Part shown: piece by piece, positions 17,756-26,661 of the stretch
Layout of the letters: every line of letters begins with the position of its first letter
How positions within the stretch are numbered: position 1 is the stretch's first letter
NCBI GenBank assembly: GCA_963714875.1
Contig: CAVQQI010000002.1
Location: 287,167 to 351,166 of the forward strand
Direction of reading: 5' to 3'
Length of the DNA stretch: 64,000 bases
Source: JBAOHV01 sp963714875
Lineage (GTDB): Bacteria; Actinomycetota; Acidimicrobiia; Acidimicrobiales; Microtrichaceae
Position numbers and translations under genes: made by a program
Notes under the pieces: model-generated
The model's database searches: none
Told to the model about the DNA's origin: nothing
The model's input: only the letters and a program-made list of their open reading frames with translations

Positions 17756-18691
17756 ATGACCACCACGACGCTGCACCTGGACACCTCGTCGGACATCCGC
17801 TCGTTCCACCACGGCGAGTTCCCCATCGAACGACTGCTCGAGGCGAAGGGGTCGACGTCGATCTCGGTCTGCCTCCCCGCACGCAACGAGGCCGCCACGG
17901 TCGGATCCATCGTCGCCGCGCTGCGCCGCGAGTTGCTCGACACCGGGGTCATCGACGAGATCGTGGTGCTGGATGACCACTCCAGCGACGACACCGCCGT
18001 GGTGGCCCGCTCCGCCGGCGCCCGCGTCAGTGCGGCCGCCGAGGTGCTGGCCGACTTCGGTGGCGGCCACGGCAAGGGCGAGGTGCTGTGGAAGTCCCTG
18101 CACGTCACCGAGGGCGACCTGGTGCTGTGGTGTGACAGCGACATCTCGGAGTTCGGCTCGCGGTTCGTGACCGGGCTGCTGGGTCCGTTGCTCTGCGAGC
18201 CCGACGTCGACTTCGCGAAGGGCTTCTACCGGCGGCCCGCCCCCGACCGCCAGGGCGGTGGACGGGTGACCGAGCTCGTCGCACGACCCCTGCTGTCGCT
18301 CTACTACCCCGAGCTCAGCGGCCTGAATCAACCGTTGTCGGGCGAGTACGGCGGGCGACGCGAGGTGCTCGAACGGCTGCCGTTCTTCCAGGGCTACGGG
18401 GTGGACGTCGGGTTGCTCATCGACCTGTCCCGCCAGTTCGGTGTCGCCGGTCTGGTCCAGGTCGACCTGGACGTCCGGATGCACCGCAACCGGACGTTGG
18501 ACGAGCTGGGCCCACAGGCGATGTCGGTCATGCAGACGATGCTGTGCCGTGTCGACGGGGACCTCGCACCCGCGGTCGCCGAGCTCCAGCGACCCGGACA
18601 ACCGCCGGTGACCGTGGATGTGAGCGAGCGGCCCCCGATGATCCAGGTGCCCGGCTACCTGGCCCGCCGCACCGCGTCCAGGACCGCCTGA
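17756..18691 (+). CDS. gpgS: Glucosyl-3-phosphoglycerate synthase GpgS
   Basis: GpgS joins glucose from a nucleotide sugar to 3-phosphoglycerate, the first step to glucosylglycerate and to polymethylated lipopolysaccharides. The 311-aa GT-A enzyme shows SVCLPARNEAATVGSIVAAL, the metal-binding region LWCDSDI, and the GpgS-specific stretch GGGRVTELVARPLLSLYYPE followed by QPLSGEYGGRREVL and GYGVDVGLLIDL. A ribosome site AGGAGGT precedes the ATG. The phosphatase GpgP is not seen nearby. Its 3' end overlaps the convergent glycerate kinase by 37 bp. Confidence 0.9.
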   Translation: MTTTTLHLDTSSDIRSFHHGEFPIERLLEAKGSTSISVCLPARNEAATVGSIVAALRRELLDTGVIDEIVVLDDHSSDDTAVVARSAGARVSAAAEVLADFGGGHGKGEVLWKSLHVTEGDLVLWCDSDISEFGSRFVTGLLGPLLCEPDVDFAKGFYRRPAPDRQGGGRVTELVARPLLSLYYPELSGLNQPLSGEYGGRREVLERLPFFQGYGVDVGLLIDLSRQFGVAGLVQVDLDVRMHRNRTLDELGPQAMSVMQTMLCRVDGDLAPAVAELQRPGQPPVTVDVSERPPMIQVPGYLARRTASRTA

Positions 18692-19653
18692 GCCGAACCC
18701 ACCAGGCACTCGGCGGTCGCCGTCATCGACCTGTCCCGGCCGTGCTGGGCCACGAGCGACACCGTGGACACGCGATCAGCCGCATCGTCGAAGCACTCGC
18801 CGACGACGGCCACCACCGGAACGCCGAGCGCGGCGCCCAGCCCGACCACCCCGCCGACGACCTTGCCGTCGAAGGACTCCTCGTCCAGGAAGCCCTCTCC
18901 GGTGACCACCAGGTCGGCGGACTCCACCAGCTCGTCCAGGTCCAGGTGGTCGGCGACGAGATCGAAGCCGGGCACCAACGTCGCCCCGGCGCAGGCGAGA
19001 CCTCCCGCCAGCCCCCCGGCGGCCCCGGCACCCTCCAGGGAGGTCACGTCGACCCCGTGGCTCTCCCGGTAGACCTGCACCAGTCGTTCGAGCCGGCGCG
19101 TCAAGAGCTCGACCTGTGCCGGCGTGGCGCCCTTCTGCGGAGCGAACACCTCCGCTGCGGCCACGAACCCCAGCCGGACGTCGCAGGCGACCTCCAGACG
19201 CACACCGCGGTACCGCTGCAGCGGTTCCATCGCGCGCAACGCCCCGAGCCCTCCGTCGGTCGTGGCGGATCCCCCGACGCCGATGAGCACGCGACGCGCC
19301 CCCGCGTCGACCGCTGCGGTGATCAGCTCCCCGGTGCCGTAGCTCGACGCCGCGACCGGATCGTTGCCCTCGGCACCGCCGACCAGTGCCAGCCCGCTGG
19401 CGAGCGCCATCTCGATCACGGCGTCCCGGCCCGACAGACGCCAGCCGGCCTCGACGGGATCGCCGAGCGGGCCCGACACGAGGGTCGTGCGGTTGGGTCC
19501 ACCGAGCACGTCGAGGGTTCCCTCCCCGCCGTCCGCGAGCGGACAGGTGACCACCTCGTGGCCGGCGCTGCGCAACCCCGACGCCAGGGCCTCCGCGGCG
19601 CCGGGCGCGTCGAGGGTGCCCTTGAACTTGTCCGGAGCGACGAGGATGCGCAC
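18655..19653 (-). CDS. Glycerate kinase
   Basis: A 332-aa enzyme of the GlxK/GarK glycerate kinase family, which phosphorylates D-glycerate, usually to 2-phosphoglycerate. Family marks are the opening RILVAPDKFKGTLDA, then CPLADGGEGTLDVL, GVGGSATTDGGLGALRAM, and GAAGGLAGGLACAGATL, ending with DLVVTGEGFLDEESFDGKVV. The start is GTG. It lies between gpgS and a GT20 gene, so glycerate released from glucosylglycerate could be returned to central metabolism (inference). Only 45 bp separate it from the divergent GT20 gene. Confidence 0.92.
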   Translation of the reverse strand: MRILVAPDKFKGTLDAPGAAEALASGLRSAGHEVVTCPLADGGEGTLDVLGGPNRTTLVSGPLGDPVEAGWRLSGRDAVIEMALASGLALVGGAEGNDPVAASSYGTGELITAAVDAGARRVLIGVGGSATTDGGLGALRAMEPLQRYRGVRLEVACDVRLGFVAAAEVFAPQKGATPAQVELLTRRLERLVQVYRESHGVDVTSLEGAGAAGGLAGGLACAGATLVPGFDLVADHLDLDELVESADLVVTGEGFLDEESFDGKVVGGVVGLGAALGVPVVAVVGECFDDAADRVSTVSLVAQHGRDRSMTATAECLVGSAQAVLDAVRRAR

Positions 19654-19698
19654 GGCGGCCAGCGTACGACCCCACCATCACCCCCTATCGTGACCGAC

Positions 19699-21093
19699 AT
19701 GTCCGCCCAGAGCGATCGCCCCGTCGTCATCGCGTCCAACCGCGGCCCCGTCAGCTACGACCTGGTCGACGGCGAGCCCGTCGGTCGACGCGGTGGCGGG
19801 GGGCTGGTCTCGGGCCTGGCGCCGCTGGTCGAGGACGGCCGGGCGACGTGGATCGCGGCGGCGCTCTCCGAGGGCGACCGCGTCGCTGCCCGCCGGGGTG
19901 CGACCAGCGTCGACGGCCTCGCGGCGCACCTGTTGGACCTGGACCCGGAGCAGCACCGACTCGCCTATGACGTGATCAGCAACGAGACGCTGTGGTTCGT
20001 CCACCACGGCCTGTTCGACCAGACCCGCGAGCCGGCGTACGACGACTCGTGGTGGACGGCCTGGGCCGCCTACCGAGCGGTCAACGAGCGCTTCGCCCGC
20101 AGCGTCGTCGAGCTGGCGCCCCCGGATGCGGTGGTCCTGGTGCAGGACTACCACCTGACGCTGCTGGCTCCCACGGTCCGCGCAGCCCGTCCCGATCTGG
20201 CCCTGGTGCACTTCCACCACACGCCCTTTGCCGGCCCCGACGGCCTGCGGGTGCTCCCGCCCGTCGCACGCGAGGAGATGCTGACGTCGCTGGCCCTGCA
20301 CGACGCCTGCGGTTTTCACACCGATCAGTGGGCGGCGAACTTCGCCCAGGTGCTGGACCGCTGGCACGGCGGCGAGCACCGGCCGCGCATCATCACGTCA
20401 TCGCTGTCCAGCGATGCGGGCGCGCTGCGCGACACCGCGGGCTCCGACGCGTGCGCCGAGGCGTTCGAGTCGCTCGACGCGTGGGTCGGCGACCATCAGC
20501 TGGTGGTGCGCGTGGACCGGATGGAGCTGTCCAAGAACATCGTGCGCGGCTTCGCTGCGTTCGACCTGTTGCTGGAGCGACGGCCCGACCTGCGCGGCGA
20601 GGTGCTGTTCCTGGCCTGCTGCTACCCGTCGAGGGAAGGCGTCGCCGCGTACCGCAGGTACCGCGACGAGGTCGAGGCCGCCGCTGCGCAGGTGAACCAG
20701 CGGTGGGGTACCACCGATTGGCAGCCCGTGCGCCTGGAGACCGACGACGACTACCCCCGGTCGGTCGCAGCGCTGCGACGCTACGACGTGCTGCTGGTCA
20801 ACCCGGTGCGCGACGGGCTCAACCTGGTGGCGAAGGAAGGCCCGATGGTCAACCAGCGCGACGGACAGCTGGTGCTGTCCAGCGAGGCGGGCGCGGTGGC
20901 CGAGCTGGCCGAGGGGGTCGACGTGATCCACCCGTTCGACCTGAGCTCCACCGCATCGGCGCTGGGCGCCGCGCTCGACCGCGGATCGGCCGACCGCACG
21001 ATACGCGCCGCGCTGCTCGCGGACCTCGTGGCCCGCCGCACACCGGCGGACTGGCTGAGCGACCAGCTGGCAGCTGCCTCACCACTGCGCTGA
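19699..21093 (+). CDS. otsA: GT20 glycosyltransferase, trehalose-6-phosphate synthase-like
   Basis: A 464-aa GT-B enzyme of family GT20. The main activity of this family is trehalose-6-phosphate synthesis from UDP- or GDP-glucose and glucose-6-phosphate. Visible motifs are VIASNRGPVSY, WFVHHGLFD, LVQDYHLTLLAP, LVHFHHTPFAGPDGLRVLP, the phosphate-binding RVDRMELSKNIVRGF and the donor site NPVRDGLNLVAKEGP. The start ATG 19699 fits the family N-terminus. No otsB phosphatase lies beside it. Other GT20 products such as glucosylglycerol phosphate cannot be excluded. Confidence 0.85.
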   Translation: MSAQSDRPVVIASNRGPVSYDLVDGEPVGRRGGGGLVSGLAPLVEDGRATWIAAALSEGDRVAARRGATSVDGLAAHLLDLDPEQHRLAYDVISNETLWFVHHGLFDQTREPAYDDSWWTAWAAYRAVNERFARSVVELAPPDAVVLVQDYHLTLLAPTVRAARPDLALVHFHHTPFAGPDGLRVLPPVAREEMLTSLALHDACGFHTDQWAANFAQVLDRWHGGEHRPRIITSSLSSDAGALRDTAGSDACAEAFESLDAWVGDHQLVVRVDRMELSKNIVRGFAAFDLLLERRPDLRGEVLFLACCYPSREGVAAYRRYRDEVEAAAAQVNQRWGTTDWQPVRLETDDDYPRSVAALRRYDVLLVNPVRDGLNLVAKEGPMVNQRDGQLVLSSEAGAVAELAEGVDVIHPFDLSSTASALGAALDRGSADRTIRAALLADLVARRTPADWLSDQLAAASPLR

Positions 21094-21159
21094 GCCGCCG
21101 TGCTGGCTGGGCTGACGTCCGGCTGAGCAGCTGACGTACCGACCCGGCCGGTCGTCGCG

Positions 21160-21762
21160 TCAGCCGGTGACCGTGGTGGTCGTTGTCGCTGCCGCCGAAC
21201 CCTCGATGGTGTTCTGCACATCCAGGGCGAGCACCACCGCGACGTTGGTGTCGGCGGGGAAGTTGGCCGCCTCGCGTGCGAGCTGGGTGCCCTCGGGCAG
21301 CGGCTGCACCGCTGTCGGCTCCAGGCCCAGCAGGCCGGCGACCTCGGTGGCGTCGGCCTCGAACCCCGGGGCGTAGTAGACGACCGTGGTCTCGGCGGGA
21401 GTCGCCGAGGTGGCGGCGGTGGTCGCGGTGTACCCCGCAACGCTCAGGAACTGCTGCGCCTGACCGGCGAAGCCGTTGACGCCGGCGCCGTTGAGTGCCA
21501 CGACCTTCAGCGAGGCTGGGGGCACGCTGGTGGACGAGGTCGCCTCGGTCGTGGTCGTGGTGGACTCGACCGGAGCCGCGGTGTTGTCCGACTGGTTGAG
21601 CTGGACATCGGTGTCGTCGGTCTCGAACCCGATTCCGCCGCCCTTGATCAGCAGGATCGCTCCGAGCACGACCGCCACCGCGACAAGGATGAGGCCTCTC
21701 GAGGCAGGGTTCGGAGCCGGCGCAGACGGTCGCTGCGGACGCGGGCGTTGCGTCGTAGTCAT
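21160..21762 (-). CDS. LytR C-terminal domain (LytR_C) membrane-anchored protein
   Basis: A 200-aa envelope protein. A short proline-rich cytoplasmic N-terminus (MTTTQRPRPQRPSAPAP) is followed by one membrane helix (GLILVAVAVVLGAILLI), a Thr/Ser-rich linker, and a LytR_C domain from about residue 95 (VVALNGAGVNGFAGQAQQFL, VVYYAPGFEADATEVAGLLG). LytR_C domains often accompany cell-wall LCP ligases, but no LCP gene is adjacent. It lies 10 bp downstream of the CarH-like gene in the same direction. Confidence 0.8.
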   Translation of the reverse strand: MTTTQRPRPQRPSAPAPNPASRGLILVAVAVVLGAILLIKGGGIGFETDDTDVQLNQSDNTAAPVESTTTTTEATSSTSVPPASLKVVALNGAGVNGFAGQAQQFLSVAGYTATTAATSATPAETTVVYYAPGFEADATEVAGLLGLEPTAVQPLPEGTQLAREAANFPADTNVAVVLALDVQNTIEGSAAATTTTTVTG

Positions 21763-21772
21763 GGACGCGACC

Positions 21773-22693
21773 CTAGTCCTCCGCCTCCACCGCGTCAGCG
21801 GGCACCAGCGGGGCGGATCCCGAGGCGAGCGCGACGAACAGCTCGATGACCTCGTCGATCGGGCCCGCCCACAGGTCGGCACCGAGGCTCATCGCCGTGG
21901 CGTGGTCGCCGATGGCGCCGCCACCGACGACCACCGGGCACGTGACGCCGCCCGCTCGCATGGCCGCCAGGACATCGGGAACCGCATCCACTGCCTCGGG
22001 TGCGGTGACGCACACGCCCACGGCCGATGGCGAGCCGGCCCACTCGACGGCGTCGACGAAGCTCGATGCCGGGCAGTCGGGGCCCAGATCGGTCACCTCC
22101 AGCCCGGCGCCACGCAACAGGTCGCTCAGGATCGCAGTGGGCAGCGAGTGGCGGTCACCGGCGACCGACCCCAGCACCACGCTCCCCTTGCGACGACCGG
22201 GGCGGTGGAACCGAGGTCCCATGCGGGCGATCAGGCGTTGGGCGACCGCCGACGCCCGGTGCTCGTCCGCGATCACCAGCTCGCCATCGGCCCACCGCTG
22301 GCCGATCGAGCGCAGGGAGGGCGACAGCATCTCGGTCAGGATCTCGGCGGGTTCGGCGCCGGATGCCATCGCCGCCTCGATCACTCCCCATGCGCCCGCC
22401 TCGTCACCCGCCAGCAGGCGACGTTCGAGACGTTCTCGGTGCACCGAGCGCCGCGGCGGACGCTCGCCACCCGACCGCGGACGCTCGCCACCCGACCGCG
22501 GACGCTCGCCACCCGACGCGGTCGGGCGATGGGCTTTCAGCGAGGCGAGGTCGGCGGGGTCGACCTGCCACTCGCCTCCCGACTTGTGCGCAGGCAGGGT
22601 GCCGTTGCGCACGTACCGGTAGGCGGTCATGTAGTGCACGCCGAGCTGTTCGGCGGCGTCGCGCAGCCCGACCGTCCCTTCACCGGTTGGCAT
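21773..22693 (-). CDS. CarH/LitR-type B12-binding transcriptional regulator
   Basis: This 306-aa protein joins an N-terminal MerR/excisionase-type HTH (AAEQLGVHYMTAYRYVRNGT) to a helical bundle and a cobalamin-binding domain. In CarH adenosylcobalamin acts as a light sensor through W131, E141, H142 and the lower ligand H177. Here W134, E144 and H145 keep exactly the same spacing (GQRWADGELV, then IADEH), and H182 lies in GDRHSLP, a DxHxxG-like motif with Pro replacing Gly. A repetitive linker (SGGERPR units) separates DNA-binding and sensor domains. It starts 3 bp after a sigma-factor gene, so both are made together. A light-responsive repressor is the best inference. Confidence 0.85.
   Translation of the reverse strand: MPTGEGTVGLRDAAEQLGVHYMTAYRYVRNGTLPAHKSGGEWQVDPADLASLKAHRPTASGGERPRSGGERPRSGGERPPRRSVHRERLERRLLAGDEAGAWGVIEAAMASGAEPAEILTEMLSPSLRSIGQRWADGELVIADEHRASAVAQRLIARMGPRFHRPGRRKGSVVLGSVAGDRHSLPTAILSDLLRGAGLEVTDLGPDCPASSFVDAVEWAGSPSAVGVCVTAPEAVDAVPDVLAAMRAGGVTCPVVVGGGAIGDHATAMSLGADLWAGPIDEVIELFVALASGSAPLVPADAVEAED
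22459..22521. repeat. 21-bp in-frame tandem repeat inside the CarH-like gene
   Basis: Two identical 21-bp units (22459-22479 and 22480-22500) and a third imperfect one encode repeated SGGERPR in the flexible linker. Being a multiple of three, gain or loss of units would change linker length without breaking the frame. Confidence 0.9.
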
Positions 22694-22696
22694 GGT

Positions 22697-23650
22697 TCAG
22701 TCGTCGACCAGGAAGCGGCCCACCGCAGCCCACGAGGGATGCATCAGCTTGGCCAGCGCCCGGTGCTCGAGCTGGCGGATGCGCTCACGGGACAAGCCGA
22801 TGTGCGCCGCGACATCCACGACCGACATCGGGTCGGTGCCGTCGAACCCGAACCGAAGCGACACGATGCGCCGCTCGCGCTCGTCGAGCACGGACAGCAT
22901 CTCGTCGACCTCGCTGTTCAGCAGCTGGGATGCGACCTGGTCGACCTCGCCGGTGGCGTCCGGGTCGGCGAGGAAGTCGCCGAGCTCGGCGTCGCCCTCG
23001 GATCCGACCGATCCGGACAACGACACGGGATCCACCGAGAGGCGCTGCAGTTCGAGCACCCGCTCCTCGCTCAGGTCGGCCTCCTCGGCCAGCTCGGAGG
23101 TGCGCGGCCGGCGACCGAGGCGCTGCTCGAGCTGTGTCGTGGTCTCCCGCAGACGGACGGTCTCCTCGTTGATGCGGGTGGGCAGGCGCACCGACGAGCG
23201 ACTGCCGGCGACCCCTCGGGAGATCGACTGACGGATCCACCAGATGGCGTAGGTGGAGAATCGGAAGCCCTTCTCGTGGTCGAACTTCTCGACCGCCCGC
23301 ATCAGACCGAGGTTGCCCTCCTGGATCAGGTCCAGCAACGGCACGCCCGTGCCCTGGTAGCGCTTGGCCACCGAGACCACGAGCCGCAGGTTGGCGTTCA
23401 CGAACAGCTCGGCCGCCTCACGACCGTCTCGCACCGCTGCACGCAGCCTGCGCCGTTCGGCGGGGGTGACGTCCTCGCGATCGAGCCGTTCGGCAGCTTC
23501 GCGGCCCTCGGCGATGGATCGGGCGAGCACCTGCTCGCCAGCGGGAGTCAGCAGGGGGTGCCGGCCGATCTCCTCCAGGTAGAGGCCAACGGGGTCGGTA
23601 CTGGTCCGGCGGCGTTGGCGAGGTGCGTTGAGGGTGGGTGCAACAGCCAT
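22697..23650 (-). CDS. RNA polymerase sigma-70 family factor (group 2-like)
   Basis: A 317-aa sigma factor with regions 1.2, 2, 3 and 4. Region 1.2 is DPVGLYLEEIGRHPLLTPA. The core-binding and -10 recognition region reads NLRLVVSVAKRYQGTGVPLL, then FRFSTYAIWWIRQSISRGVA. Region 3 is TRINEETVRLRETTTQL, and region 4 ends GLSRERIRQLEHRALAKLMH. It lacks the long N-terminus of a primary sigma, which suggests an alternative, non-essential factor. Only 3 bp separate it from the CarH-like regulator downstream. Its ATG has no ribosome site and a TAAATT -10-like element lies 6 bp upstream, consistent with a leaderless transcript. Confidence 0.9.
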   Translation of the reverse strand: MAVAPTLNAPRQRRRTSTDPVGLYLEEIGRHPLLTPAGEQVLARSIAEGREAAERLDREDVTPAERRRLRAAVRDGREAAELFVNANLRLVVSVAKRYQGTGVPLLDLIQEGNLGLMRAVEKFDHEKGFRFSTYAIWWIRQSISRGVAGSRSSVRLPTRINEETVRLRETTTQLEQRLGRRPRTSELAEEADLSEERVLELQRLSVDPVSLSGSVGSEGDAELGDFLADPDATGEVDQVASQLLNSEVDEMLSVLDERERRIVSLRFGFDGTDPMSVVDVAAHIGLSRERIRQLEHRALAKLMHPSWAAVGRFLVDD

Positions 23651-23671
23651 GTGCTTAATTTAGTGCTAATT
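23651..23671 (-). promoter_or_regulatory. AT-rich promoter with direct repeat at the sigma gene start
   Basis: In an otherwise GC-rich region this short stretch holds GTGCTTAATT (23651-23660) and GTGCTAATT (23663-23671), repeated 12 bp apart. On the minus strand it contains TAAATT six bases before the ATG. It may be a -10 box of a leaderless promoter overlapping a regulator site, perhaps for the CarH-like protein (inference). Confidence 0.5.
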
Positions 23672-23723
23672 GACGGGAAGCGCCAGTGACGTCCGTCGCT
23701 CGACGGAGTGGTACATCTCTGTG

Positions 23724-25283
23724 ATGACTGCACAGCGAGAAGGCGACCATGTCGAGGTGGAGACCGCAGCAGGGACGCTGCGAGGGAGCTGGCACCACGA
23801 CATCGCCCGGTTCGCGGGCATCCCCTACGCCGCGCCGCCGGTGGGCGAGCGGAGGTTCCGGCCACCGGCACCGGTCGACCCCTGGCACGACGTGCGCTCC
23901 GCCGAGTCGTTCGGGCCCGTGTCGCCGCAGAACCCCTCGATCATGGAGGCCCTCTTCGGCGGCGAGGGCGAGCAGTGGGACGAGGACTGCCTCTACCTGA
24001 ACGTGTGGACCGCCGATCCGTCCCCGACCGCGGCGCTGCCCGTCATGGTCTGGATCCACGGCGGAGGCTTCGAGATGGGGTCCGGCTCATCGCCGCTGTA
24101 CGACGGAACCTCGTTCGCCGCCGACGGCGTGGTCATGGTGACGGTCAACTACCGCTTGGGCGCGTTCGGGTTCCTCGAGCTCGGGGAGGTCGATCCGGCG
24201 TGGGCGGGTTCGGGCAACGTCGGTCTGCTGGACCAGATCGCCGCGCTCGAATGGGTGCGCGACAACATCGCCGCGTTCGGCGGTGACCCCGGTCGGGTCA
24301 CGGTGTTCGGCGAGTCGGCCGGTGCCATGAGCGTCTCGCTGCTGATGGCCATGCCCGCGGCCCGCGGGCTCTTCCACGGCGTGATCGCGCAGTCCGGTGC
24401 CGCCGAGGCCGCTCGGAGTCCCCGCCACGCGGCCGAGGACACCGCTGAGTTCATGTCGATCGCCGGACTCGGATCGATCGACGAGCTGCTCGCCGCCGAA
24501 CCGGCGCAGCTGCTGGCAGCCCACGCCACGATGGCCACCTCCCGGGTCGCCGACCCCGAGGCCGTGATCGAGCGGACCGGCAGCCCACTCGCGTTCCTGT
24601 CGTTCCGCCCGGTCGCCGACGGCGCCCACCTGCCCGCCGACCCCCTGGCAGCCATCGCCGGCGGGTCCGCCGCCGGCGTGCCGCTGCTGGTCGGGACCAA
24701 CAGCGAGGAGTGGAAGCTGTTCGCCATGATGAGCCCGCCCCCCGCCGATGAGGCCGCGCTGCGCACGCGGATCGAACTGGTCGTGTCGGACCCCGACTCG
24801 GCGCTCGAGACCTACCGCGCCGAACGCGCCGGGGCCACCGTGGCAGAGCTCGAGTGCGCGCTGCTCACCGACCTGGTGTTCCGCATACCGGCAGCACGCC
24901 TGGCCGATGCGCAGTCGCGGCATGCACCGGTGCACCAGTACCTGTGGACCTGGGCGAGCCCGGCGTGGGGCGGGATGATCGGTGCCGCCCACGCCATCGA
25001 GATCCCCTTCGTCTTCGACCTGCTCGATGACCAACGCCTGCACGTCTTCGTCGGACCGGACGCCCCCAGGGAACTGGCGCGGGCAACCCACGAGGCGTGG
25101 ATCTCGTTCGCCCGCGACGGCGCGCCCGCCGCTGCCGGGTTGCCCGAGTGGCCCACCGTGGACGGACCGGACCGTCCGGTGATGACCCTGGGCGACGAGA
25201 CTGCGGTGGCCCACGACCCGCAGGGCGCGACCCGCAGGTTCTGGGCGACGCCCGGCGCGGCGATGCCCGTGCACCGGCAGTGA
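23724..25283 (+). CDS. Type-B carboxylesterase
   Basis: A 519-aa alpha/beta hydrolase of the carboxylesterase/lipase B family, hydrolysing carboxylic esters of unknown nature. The oxyanion region MVWIHGGGFEMGSGSSPLYD and the nucleophile elbow VTVFGESAGAMSVSLLM are exact family matches. The acidic residue lies in LLVGTNSEEWKLF and the histidine in GAAHAIEIPFVFDLL. No signal peptide is seen at the chosen ATG 23724, so it is probably cytoplasmic. It is divergent from the sigma gene across 73 bp and convergent with the P450 gene. Confidence 0.92.
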   Translation: MTAQREGDHVEVETAAGTLRGSWHHDIARFAGIPYAAPPVGERRFRPPAPVDPWHDVRSAESFGPVSPQNPSIMEALFGGEGEQWDEDCLYLNVWTADPSPTAALPVMVWIHGGGFEMGSGSSPLYDGTSFAADGVVMVTVNYRLGAFGFLELGEVDPAWAGSGNVGLLDQIAALEWVRDNIAAFGGDPGRVTVFGESAGAMSVSLLMAMPAARGLFHGVIAQSGAAEAARSPRHAAEDTAEFMSIAGLGSIDELLAAEPAQLLAAHATMATSRVADPEAVIERTGSPLAFLSFRPVADGAHLPADPLAAIAGGSAAGVPLLVGTNSEEWKLFAMMSPPPADEAALRTRIELVVSDPDSALETYRAERAGATVAELECALLTDLVFRIPAARLADAQSRHAPVHQYLWTWASPAWGGMIGAAHAIEIPFVFDLLDDQRLHVFVGPDAPRELARATHEAWISFARDGAPAAAGLPEWPTVDGPDRPVMTLGDETAVAHDPQGATRRFWATPGAAMPVHRQ

Positions 25284-25314
25284 CGAGCCGTCGGTGAGGC
25301 CCCCGTTGCGGTGA

Positions 25315-26488
25315 TCAGTCGGCGACGAACTCGACCTGCGCGGCGCTGAGCCCGTACACGAACGAGTTGGGCATCTCCACGATCGAGTCGGGCACCAGCG
25401 AGAAGCTGCTCACCCGGTTCAGCAGCTCCTCGAACATCAGGCGGATCTCGAGTCGCGCGAGCGAGGCGCCCAGGCAGAAGTGCGTGCCGAACCCGAACGA
25501 GATGTGGTGGTTCGGGTCGCGTGTGACGTCGAACTCCTCGGGGGCGTCGAAGTGGGCGGGGTCACGGTTGGCCGACGAGTACATCAACACCAGCTGCTGA
25601 CCTGCTCGGATCGTCTGACCCCCGATCTCGGAATCGACGGTCGCGACGCGGCACATGTTGTGGATCGGTGTCACCCAGCGGATGAACTCCTCGACCGCCA
25701 CGGTCAGGTCGGCCCCGTCCCGCAACGTCTGCCACTGCTCGGGGCGGCGGGCCAGCTCGATGATGATGCGGGCGATCACCGTCCGGGTCGTCTCGGCGCC
25801 TCCGTCGAGCAGCAGCAACGAGTCCGAGATCACCTCGTCCACACCGAACTGGTGACCCGGTACCTCGGCCCGGGTCCACGCGGTCATCACGTCGTCGGCC
25901 GGGCAGCGCTGCTTCTCCTCGTACAGCTCCGCGGACGCCTGGGCGTACTCCATGACCGCTACGACCCCCTCGTCGCACATGTACCCCGGGCCACCGCCCA
26001 GCGACGATCGAGCGCTCCGACCACTCCTGGAGCTTGGGGGTCATCTCGGCGGGGAAGCCGAGCAGCAGGCCGATCATCTCGGCGGGCAGCGGCGCCGCGA
26101 TCTCGGAGACGACCTCGATCGGGCCGTCGTGGCCCATCGCGTCGTCGACCAGTTGGGTGACCACCGAGCGGATGTGGTCCTCCCAGTTCGACACCGCACG
26201 CGGTGTGAACCGTCGGGCCACCAGGTTGCGGCGCCGCTGGTGCACCGGATCATCGAGCCCGATGATCGCCGGGTCCGCAGGGATGTTGGGGCGGTAGCCG
26301 CCCTTGGCCTGGTCGGAGTTGATGAAGACGTCCTTGCGCTTCTCGATCGCGACGATGTCGTCGTAGCGCGAGATGCCCCACAGCTCGTTGGTGGCGTCCC
26401 AGTACGCGGGAGCGTTCTCCCGCATCCATGCGTACTTCGGGTACGGGTCCGTGACGTAGAACTCGCCGTCCAGAAGATCGATCTCCAC
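25315..26488 (-). pseudogene. Cytochrome P450 (one-base frameshift)
   Basis: A soluble bacterial P450 of about 390 aa starting at GTG 26488 (VEIDLLDGEFYVTDPYPKYA). The N-terminal part reads in one frame to SERSIVAG. One extra base in a CCC run near 25997 then shifts it, and GPGYMCDEGVVAVMEYAQAS onward is in another frame. The I-helix LLLLDGGAETTRTV, the ExxR region VEEFIRWVTPIH and the heme loop FGFGTHFCLGASLARLE are intact. Resemblance to actinobacterial sterol or alkane P450s is loose. The rest is undamaged, so the shift may be an error. No ferredoxin gene is adjacent. Confidence 0.88.
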
Positions 26489-26661
26489 CGTGGTCCCCCT
26501 CGTTGCTCCGACGTCGGACGCTGCGGCCAGAGGATGGCACATCACGGTGCCCCGGTCGGTGTCGGACCCAGCCCGACGCCAAGGTGAGGATTCGGTGGGA
26601 ACCTGCTGCAGTTGGGCCATCCGACCGGTCCCGCCCCGTACCGTGGCAGGCGGAGGATCTG

